The notes beneath the pieces were generated by a model, which was given only the letters and a program-made list of their open reading frames with translations, was not told the origin of the DNA and searched no databases. This document shows, piece by piece, positions 15,894 to 20,665 of a stretch of 20,665 nucleotides of DNA (position 1 is its first letter; every line of letters begins with the position of its first letter). Position numbers and translations under genes: made by a program. Where the stretch lies: contig NZ_CABVPN010000051.1 in assembly GCF_902499115.1 (NCBI RefSeq), positions 1 through 20,665 of the forward strand, written 5' to 3'. This DNA comes from Burkholderia diffusa. Lineage in GTDB: Bacteria; Pseudomonadota; Gammaproteobacteria; Burkholderiales; Burkholderiaceae.

Positions 15894-16395
15894 GGCAGCC
15901 TGCCATGCTCACCGGCGAGGGATTGTCGGTGACGATCGCCGGCTACGGCCTGACGGCCTACAATCTCGGCGGCGTGCTCGGCGCACTCGCATGTGCGATG
16001 GCGGTCACCCGCTACGGTTCGCGCGTCCCGTTGCTGCTGTGCGGCATCGGCGGCGCCGCCAGTGCATGGCTGATCCTCGGCGTGGACTTGAAGCATCAGA
16101 CCACGCTTCTGATCTTGGGACTCGGGCTGCACGGCCTGTTCGTCAACGCAGTCCAGTCGACGATGTATGCACTCTGCGCGTACGTCTATTCGACCGGCGT
16201 GCGGCAACCGCCACGGCGTCCACCCTGGCTTTCGGCCGGCTCGGTGCAATCCTCAGCGCCTTTGCCGGTGCGGCCGTGATTACCGCGACCGGAGGAGCCG
16301 GCTACCTGCTCATGCTTGGATCCGCGATGATGGTCGTATTCGTCGCCCTTGCCGTCGTTCGTCAGCACATTCCCGCGGATTCAACGCGACGTTAG
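15894..16395 (+). pseudogene. MFS transporter (aromatic acid/H+ symporter type), frameshifted C-terminal half
   Basis: The reading starts with LTGEGLSVTIAGYGLTAYNLGGVLGAL, typical of the second half of AAHS-family transporters such as PcaK. It continues through several membrane segments to YVYSTGVR near 16200. There a single-base loss shifts the frame, and the protein resumes as ATATASTLAFGRLGAILSAFAGAAVI, ending at 16395. The first six helices are missing. Together with the aldehyde dehydrogenase piece it is the remnant of a lignin-monomer-type catabolic operon. Confidence 0.8.
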
Positions 16396-16402
16396 GCGAT
16401 AC

Positions 16403-16446
16403 GCGCTTCCGGTGACAGGCGCGGCGGAGACGATTGCCGGAAGCGC
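16403..16446. terminator. Long-loop hairpin with perfect 10-base arms
   Basis: GCGCTTCCGG (16403-16412) and CCGGAAGCGC (16437-16446) are exact inverted copies separated by 24 bases, starting eight bases after the MFS remnant stop. It may be the old terminator of that operon. A second inverted pair, TCGGTAAA (16478-16485) and TTTACCGA (16512-16519), lies between it and the NTF2-like gene and could end that minus-strand gene. Confidence 0.45.
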
Positions 16447-16545
16447 GAACCGCCGCACAATACACTTGCACTGGGTGTCGGTAAAAAACCGAACCCGGTC
16501 ATGGCGATTTCTTTACCGAATGCACTGACTGTCAGGCTGCAACAT

Positions 16546-16926
16546 TCACAGTTCGCCGGCAGAGAACGAGTCGCTGGAGATGACGAGCCGGCCATCCACT
16601 GGCTCCCAGAGCGTCAGTGACCGCATGGTGGCCTGGACCGTTCCACCAGCATCGGTAATCCGCCAATGCAGCCAGCTCGAGATCGCGGAGTCGAATGCGC
16701 TTGCCGATACGACTTCCACTTTGACGTACGGAGCCTGCTCGAACATGTGCTGAAGCGTTGCTACGACTCCTGCGGCGTCATGCGCGGCTGCCGGCATACC
16801 TTGGCCAGCGATCCATGCCTGCGGCGAGAAGAATTCACGATGGATGGTGTTTGCGTCGTGTTTGGGCCATGCCTTATTGAGTTCCGAGACGCGAGCTTCA
16901 AGCGCGCTGCGAAGGGTTTGTGACAT
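16546..16926 (-). CDS. SnoaL-like / NTF2-fold small protein
   Basis: This 126-residue protein has the length and pattern of the NTF2-like superfamily (SnoaL, DUF4440 and ketosteroid-isomerase-like groups). A helical N-terminus (RSALEARVSELNKAWPKHD) is followed by IHREFFSPQAWIAGQGMP and alternating strands ending with SLTLWEPVDGRLVISSDSFS. The fold forms a cone-shaped pocket that binds or isomerises small molecules. No catalytic residue set is clear enough to choose a reaction. The ATG at 16926 has GGAG five bases upstream. It is divergent from the second LuxR-type gene across 247 bases that contain a lux-box-like dyad and a 14-bp palindrome, so the two are probably co-regulated. Confidence 0.8.
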   Translation of the reverse strand: MSQTLRSALEARVSELNKAWPKHDANTIHREFFSPQAWIAGQGMPAAAHDAAGVVATLQHMFEQAPYVKVEVVSASAFDSAISSWLHWRITDAGGTVQATMRSLTLWEPVDGRLVISSDSFSAGEL

Positions 16927-16959
16927 AGGGTCTCCACCTGTTTTCCGGTTCGATGTGTC

Positions 16960-16973
16960 GGTCCGATCGGACC
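16960..16973. promoter_or_regulatory. Perfect 14-bp palindrome upstream of the NTF2-like gene
   Basis: GGTCCGATCGGACC is its own reverse complement. It lies 33 bases upstream of the NTF2-like start codon, where an operator would overlap the ribosome site or core promoter. The binding protein is unknown. It is unlike the lux-box dyad 107 bases away, so it could be read by a different regulator. Confidence 0.45.
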
Positions 16974-17080
16974 CGTCGCGCCACGTTGGTTGCGACGTAG
17001 CGTATTGTCGTCAATCGGTCTCGCCGCCGGAATCCATCGCAAGATTGAATTTTTCTTTCACATGTCTTTCACGCGGCAGG

Positions 17081-17100
17081 ACCTGCACGGATATGCAGGT
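17081..17100. promoter_or_regulatory. lux-box-like 20-bp dyad
   Basis: ACCTGCACGGATATGCAGGT has perfect 7-base arms around a 6-base centre. The outer ACCTG and CAGGT match the classical 20-bp lux box of LuxR-type activators exactly. It lies 73 bases upstream of the LuxR-type start (17174) and about 154 bases upstream of the NTF2-like start (16926). That position suits activation of either gene. The neighbouring LuxR-type protein is the obvious candidate ligand-dependent binder. Confidence 0.7.
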
Positions 17101-17173
17101 AAACACGATGTTGACGGGCCGATGACGGGTGACGATATTGAAGTGCAGCCTAAATTTTCATCGTGGACGTGGA

Positions 17174-17875
17174 ATGAAACCCCAAGAGCTCAACCAGTTC
17201 GCAGTCGAAACCATGAAGTTTTTGTCGACTATCCTGCGAACCGACAAGATGCTCTTTTACACCGTCGATCGGTCTGCGGACGGGCCGATCTTCGTGCCAA
17301 GGGACATCGACGAGGATCTGCTGACGAGCTATATGTCGTCAATGCGGGACGTCGATCCATTTAACACCGAGCGAGCCTGGTTGTCGGGGAGTTCAGTCGA
17401 GGTCGCCAGTAAAGGTGCCGCGCGTGTGCCATACGGCGAACGTTTCATGGATTTTTTCGGCAGCTATGGCTTTGGCGAGATCGTGGAACTCTTCTTCCGC
17501 GATGCCAAGCGTCAGTTACGTGGCGGGCTGAGTATTCCGCTCACGCACTCTCAAAGCAAAGAGGAAGACGTGCGACGTGTCGTATTGGACGTTGCCAATT
17601 GTCATCGCTTCATTGAGTTCAATTTTGTTAGCCAACGCTTGAATGCGTCGGACGCGGACGCCGAATGGTATCTGAACGATTTTCCGCTTTCAAAACGCGA
17701 AACGCAGATCGCCCGATTGATTGCAGATGGGCGCAGCAATCAGGAAATCAGCGAGGCATTGTGCATTAGCCTGGCGACCGTCAAAAGCCACTTGAACAAT
17801 ATCTTCGGAAAGGTTCAAGTCACCAGCCGCACGGCGCTTGCAGCCAAGATCCTGCGGCAGGCTGTAATCCGTTAA
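17174..17875 (+). CDS. LuxR-type regulator, second copy, beside a lux-box-like site
   Basis: This 233-residue protein carries an autoinducer-binding-domain-like N-terminus. Visible are LFYTVD (27-32), Tyr53, Asp61-Pro62, an ELFFRD segment and RGGLSIPL (116-123). A LuxR helix-turn-helix follows at about 170-228 (LSKRETQIARLIADGRSNQE...TVKSHLNNIFGKVQV). The ATG at 17174 is preferred over a GTG at 17129 because it aligns with the start of the other LuxR-type protein. The two share FY.xD, DP, a GF..xxELFFR motif and GGLS, so they are homologues. The residue four before the tyrosine is Leu49 rather than the usual tryptophan. It is divergent from the NTF2-like gene. No LuxI is present, so it acts as a solo unless a synthase lies elsewhere. 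Confidence 0.87.
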   Translation: MKPQELNQFAVETMKFLSTILRTDKMLFYTVDRSADGPIFVPRDIDEDLLTSYMSSMRDVDPFNTERAWLSGSSVEVASKGAARVPYGERFMDFFGSYGFGEIVELFFRDAKRQLRGGLSIPLTHSQSKEEDVRRVVLDVANCHRFIEFNFVSQRLNASDADAEWYLNDFPLSKRETQIARLIADGRSNQEISEALCISLATVKSHLNNIFGKVQVTSRTALAAKILRQAVIR

Positions 17876-17963
17876 AGTCGCCGCGCAAATCCGGACAATC
17901 GGACAAGTGGGTTTGGCCGAGGCCTGAGCCAGCGATCATGCTGGTAAAGGAACCGGGGAAACG

Positions 17964-18026
17964 ACGAAGAAAACCCGACGCACGCACTCAGCGGCGTTCC
18001 AAGCGAAGGTGGCGCTGGCGGTAGAT
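17964..18026 (+). mobile_element. IS3-family OrfA N-terminal remnant
   Basis: Twenty-one codons read TKKTRRTHSAAFQAKVALAV, the typical beginning of IS3-family OrfA (MxKRxRRxHSPAFKAKVALAA). The expected ATG reads ACG at 17961, and the reading ends shortly after, so only a stub remains. No matching inverted repeat was identified. It shows that an IS3 element once lay between the LuxR-type gene and the amine oxidase. Confidence 0.6.
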
Positions 18027-18105
18027 TTGCTGCCGCGCCCCTTCCGGCCTGTTCCCGGAACAACGGAACCCCCGGCGCCGAAAAACGTGGGGTTCGTCGG
18101 CAATC

Positions 18106-18129
18106 TGAGGACTGCGCACGCAGTCCTCA
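18106..18129 (-). terminator. Strong hairpin after the amine oxidase gene
   Basis: TGAGGACTGC-GCAC-GCAGTCCTCA gives ten perfect base pairs around a 4-base loop, 17 bases past the amine oxidase stop. The stem is long and GC-rich, like a rho-independent terminator. No U-run follows directly; the nearest T-run on the minus strand is some 20 bases further on. Confidence 0.6.
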
Positions 18130-18146
18130 TCTTCAAGTGTCGATCG

Positions 18147-19616
18147 TCAACCTCGAACGGGTTGCTCCGTCTTCACCTCGTCCCGCAGCGCTGCGCGCAC
18201 ATTGACTGCAGCGATTGTCCCGCTCTCGATCGCGCCATCAATAAAGCCGCGCCAGCCATTCGCCCAGTCCGAACCGGCAAAGAACAGTCGGTTATCGGAG
18301 GACTGCAACGTCGCGAGTGCCGAGGTGAGCTGATTCGGCCGGTAGAAACACCACGTGCCCAACGCCGCTTCATCTTTCGCCCAATCATGGGCAATCACTG
18401 CTCTCACCGCGGCATCGGGCAACAACGTACGCAGAGCCGTCTGAACCGCCTCGAGACTCGACACGTCGACTTGATCGGGCGAGCCGAAGCAAACTACGTA
18501 AGTGCCATCCTCTGCCTCGGTATCGGTCCATGCGGCCAGAACGGGATTCGGATAGGGAGCCATACCAAACCAGCTGCCGATCTTTCGATCAAGTTTCACC
18601 CAGAACTTCGTACCCTTCCCTACATGCTCCTCGCGCGAAGCCGCAAGTTTTCCCGGACTCAGTTCTGGGATGAATTCCACGTTCTTGAGCACGTTCATCG
18701 GCAACGCGCATACCACTTGCCGTGCAGTGAGCGTTTCACCATTCGCCGTATGGACCTCGGCTGCATCGCCCCGCTGCTCGATTTTCACGACTTTGGTCGA
18801 AAGCAGGAGATCTGCCTTGCTGTCCTCCAGCATCGCCAGCGCAAGGCTGGTCGTGCCCTCCTTGATCTTGAACTTACCACACTTGTCGAACATGCGGCCC
18901 ATTTCGTGGTCTCCCAGGGCCCACCAGCGCAGTTGATCCGCAAGACCGGCCGTTGCGGGATCTCCGTGGCAATCGAGCGCGAGCATCGCGCCGATCATGT
19001 CGCGAATTTCCGGGCGCAGATTCAGTTCCGCGAGGCGATCGGCGAGGGTGATATGGTCGTACTTTGCAATTTCCTCCGAGTAAAGCGGATCGTGTGCTCG
19101 CGGGAACACCGTGCGCGCCTCGGCACCGTCGACATTGCAGTATGCCGCCATGGCCTCGGCAAACTCTGCCCATACCTCCTCTGCTGCCGCCCGTTTGAGG
19201 ACGCCGTCGCAAAGATAGGAAATCGTCGTTGGCGCGGCACCTATGGACTCCTTGATGCTCAGGCCGTAGCGCGTGACCTCCGACCATACGTGAGGCTGAC
19301 TCCAGTGAATCCACGTGCCGCCAATTTCGTAGTCGTAGCCGTCGACGCGTGCGGCGAACGTGCGGCCGCCGATTCGATCGCGACTCTCGACGAGCAACAC
19401 CCGATAGCCATCTCTTCCCAAATCCCGTGCCGCCGTCAGCCCGGCGAAGCCCGCACCGACGACGATCACGTCGTAATCGCACGCTGCTGCGTCACGAGCG
19501 CGTACGCCCGTGACAGCCGCCCGGGTCGGCAGCTCGTTCCGTGGCGGCCGTGCATCGGCATAACGCACGTACCCCTCTTTCGTCACCGAAAGCTCCGAAT
19601 CTTTAAGCTGCGACAT
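18147..19616 (-). CDS. Flavin monoamine oxidase family protein
   Basis: This 489-residue FAD enzyme of the amine oxidase family oxidises primary amines to aldehyde, ammonia and H2O2. A 45-residue lead is followed by the FAD motif VIVVGAGFAGLTAARDL, then VESRDRIGGRTFA and GGTWIHWSQPHVW, the standard second FAD-binding block. The C-terminal block FAGSDWANGWRGFIDGAIESG closes the FAD site, and GTWCFYRPNQL lies before it. No covalent-FAD cysteine motif of the MAO-A/B type (SGGCY) is seen, so flavin is probably non-covalent. The ATG at 19616 has GGAG seven bases upstream. No hydrophobic signal or C-terminal anchor is apparent, so it is probably cytoplasmic. It stands alone between IS remnants and could feed aldehyde to the dehydrogenase at 363-1793. 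Confidence 0.92.
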   Translation of the reverse strand: MSQLKDSELSVTKEGYVRYADARPPRNELPTRAAVTGVRARDAAACDYDVIVVGAGFAGLTAARDLGRDGYRVLLVESRDRIGGRTFAARVDGYDYEIGGTWIHWSQPHVWSEVTRYGLSIKESIGAAPTTISYLCDGVLKRAAAEEVWAEFAEAMAAYCNVDGAEARTVFPRAHDPLYSEEIAKYDHITLADRLAELNLRPEIRDMIGAMLALDCHGDPATAGLADQLRWWALGDHEMGRMFDKCGKFKIKEGTTSLALAMLEDSKADLLLSTKVVKIEQRGDAAEVHTANGETLTARQVVCALPMNVLKNVEFIPELSPGKLAASREEHVGKGTKFWVKLDRKIGSWFGMAPYPNPVLAAWTDTEAEDGTYVVCFGSPDQVDVSSLEAVQTALRTLLPDAAVRAVIAHDWAKDEAALGTWCFYRPNQLTSALATLQSSDNRLFFAGSDWANGWRGFIDGAIESGTIAAVNVRAALRDEVKTEQPVRG

Positions 19617-19675
19617 GCTCAGTCTCCATGAAGGTCGCGTTGTATCCTTGCGTCGACACGCTCGTCATTTGATGC

Positions 19676-19695
19676 GACTCGCGATGATTCGAGTC
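19676..19695. promoter_or_regulatory. GACTCG-N8-CGAGTC dyad upstream of the amine oxidase gene
   Basis: Six-base perfect arms at 19676-19681 and 19690-19695 flank CGATGATT. It lies 60 bases upstream of the amine oxidase start, where an activator or repressor site would be expected. It does not match the lux-box-like dyad at 17081. A chance occurrence is possible. Confidence 0.35.
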
Positions 19696-19875
19696 ATTCA
19701 GCGGTGAACGACGGTCCGTCTATTTTTGACCTTCACGATGCGGGTTGCCTATCCGCCAAAGGATGGTTTTTCTTCGGTTTATCGAAGATTACCGATGGCC
19801 GGCGCCGAGCACGCCAATCACCCTCCTATGAACGGTGCGCTGCGAGCGCGAGAATTGCGCGAGCGGCATGTGTTG

Positions 19876-20016
19876 AAGTTCGTACCGGTCAGCCTTGGCT
19901 ATCAATACCTTGATGTTGTCGGGCACCAGCAGCTCGGGAACGCCGCCGTAGAATTCCAACGCGTCGATCAGGCTGCCGATCCAGTCAGGCATGGCCTCAG
20001 AGCGTGTTGCACACGC
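19876..20016 (-). mobile_element. IS21-family transposase (IstA) fragment
   Basis: About 47 residues read as an internal IstA segment: PDWIGSLIDALEFYGGVPELLVPDNIK and then AKADRYE. GGVPxLLVPDNLK is diagnostic of the IS21 transposase catalytic core. The reading is flanked by unrelated sequence on both sides, and IstB is absent. From 19617 to 19875 no gene is seen; this stretch probably holds the amine oxidase promoter and unrecognised IS debris. Confidence 0.75.
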
Positions 20017-20070
20017 ATACCGGATTCGATTCGCATGAAATTCGCTCAACCACCGTCCAACATCTGGGGT

Positions 20071-20169
20071 TCAGCTCATCACTGGCTGCGCCCAGTAATA
20101 CGCACTCGATCTCGCGATGCCAACCAGTTCCGGCTCGGCGGTGGTGTTGCGCATGTGATCCACGACGGG
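20071..20169 (-). mobile_element. Possible IS3-family OrfB N-terminal fragment
   Basis: The minus-strand reading contains ELVGIARSSAYYWAQP, resembling the early helix-turn-helix of IS3-family OrfB (LVGIxRSSxYYW), and runs into a stop at 20071-20073. It directly abuts the IS21 fragment. The match is short, so the family call is tentative. Confidence 0.45.
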
Positions 20170-20196
20170 CGTTAGCCTTGTCTCTTTTTAGGGGAC

Positions 20197-20222
20197 TGAC
20201 CTGCCCCCGGTTTTAGTCCGGA
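20197..20222. repeat. Putative terminal inverted repeat of an IS3-family element
   Basis: TGACCTGCCCCCGGTTTTAG begins 77 bases beyond the end of the OrfB C-terminal fragment, at the spot where an IS3-family end should lie. Its TG start and GC-rich run resemble IS407-type ends. The matching other end is not in the window. Confidence 0.45.
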
Positions 20223-20273
20223 CTGCAGTTAGAGTCCGAGGTTAATGAGGCTAGCCCAATTTCCGTCCCGGTC

Positions 20274-20600
20274 TTAGCTGGAAAATTCCGGCTCTTCGGG
20301 GCGGGCCGAACCGGCCCGATCGATGCACTGGCGGGAGAATTCCGCCGGTGTCATCCACTGCAGCGCAGAGTGAGGACGCGCCTTGTTATAGTACTCGCGC
20401 CAGACTTCGATTTTGCGTCTGGCGTCCTCGAGCGACAAGAACCAGTGTGCGTTGAGGCATTCCTCCCGAAAACGTCCGTTGAAGGATTCATTCTTCGCAT
20501 TGTCGGTCGGCTTGCCCGGGCGCGAGAAGTCAATCTCCACGCCGTTCTCGTACGCCCATTTGTCGAGCGTCTTCGAAATGAACTCGCTGCCGTAGTACAT
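20274..20600 (-). mobile_element. IS3-family transposase OrfB, C-terminal third, truncated
   Basis: About 108 residues of an IS3-family (IS407/IS3-type) DDE transposase are present: GSEFISKTLDKWAYENGVEIDF, then SRPGKPTDNAKNESFNGRFREECLNAHW with the catalytic glutamate, and ARRKIEVWREYYNKARPHSALQWMTPAEF at the end. The usual DNGSEF, carrying the second catalytic aspartate, reads YYGSEF here, and upstream OrfB sequence is missing. The fragment is dead. Bases 20601-20665 upstream of it do not continue the transposase and contain no feature I can name. Confidence 0.85.
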
Positions 20601-20665
20601 GCAGAATGTCAGCCATCAGGGGTAACGGGCATCCTTTGGATTGCCCGCTCATCGCCCGCCGGAGG

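Noticed and set aside
18009..19631. A 540-codon open frame on the plus strand opposite the amine oxidase
   Set aside because: It is antisense to a protein with clear FAD motifs, has no recognisable domain and no ribosome site; high GC keeps the opposite frame open.
1..20665. CRISPR arrays, tRNA or rRNA genes, riboswitches
   Set aside because: No regularly spaced repeats, cloverleaf-like or ribosomal sequence, or recognisable riboswitch core was found on either strand.

Overview
The window looks like accessory chromosome DNA from a Burkholderia-type betaproteobacterium. The evidence is an OpcP-like general porin, a GC-rich frmA/fghA pair with strong GCG/CGC codon bias, a GlxA-type AraC regulator and IS3/IS21 remnants. 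No tRNA, rRNA or CRISPR array was seen. The species cannot be fixed from the sequence alone.

Layout. Bases 1-359 hold a frame-broken fragment of an unidentified gene. Bases 363-3194 (minus) carry a class III PLP aminotransferase followed by an aldehyde dehydrogenase. Divergent from them, 3608-6493 (plus) carries a sarcosine/N-methyl-amine oxidase-like flavoprotein, a choline/ethanolamine-kinase-like protein that overlaps it by four bases, and a histidine phosphatase. A LuxR-type regulator (minus), a TetR regulator and a GlxA/AraC regulator follow (6513-9134). Bases 9337-11771 (minus) hold a formaldehyde detoxification unit: glutathione-dependent formaldehyde dehydrogenase, S-formylglutathione hydrolase and a small VOC protein. 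An APC amine/amino-acid permease and a porin follow on the plus strand (12171-15031).

Bases 15032-16395 are a graveyard of gene pieces: an IS3 transposase tail, a LysR C-terminus, an aromatic-aldehyde dehydrogenase middle and a frameshifted MFS half. Next come a small NTF2/SnoaL-like gene and a divergent second LuxR-type gene. The DNA between them contains a perfect 20-bp lux-box-like dyad. Last are a flavin monoamine oxidase (18147-19616, minus) and a cluster of IS21 and IS3 remnants reaching the right end.

Working model (inference). The intact genes fit uptake and catabolism of an N-methylated amine or amino alcohol. Porin and permease import it. The sarcosine-oxidase-like enzyme removes a methyl group as formaldehyde, which the FrmA/FghA pair clears. 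A kinase, a class III PLP enzyme and an aldehyde dehydrogenase could then form a kinase / phospho-lyase / dehydrogenase route from amino alcohol to carboxylate. The monoamine oxidase would offer a second deamination route. Four regulators, including two related LuxR-type proteins without a LuxI partner in the window, suggest control by a small molecule. The substrate is not known from the sequence.
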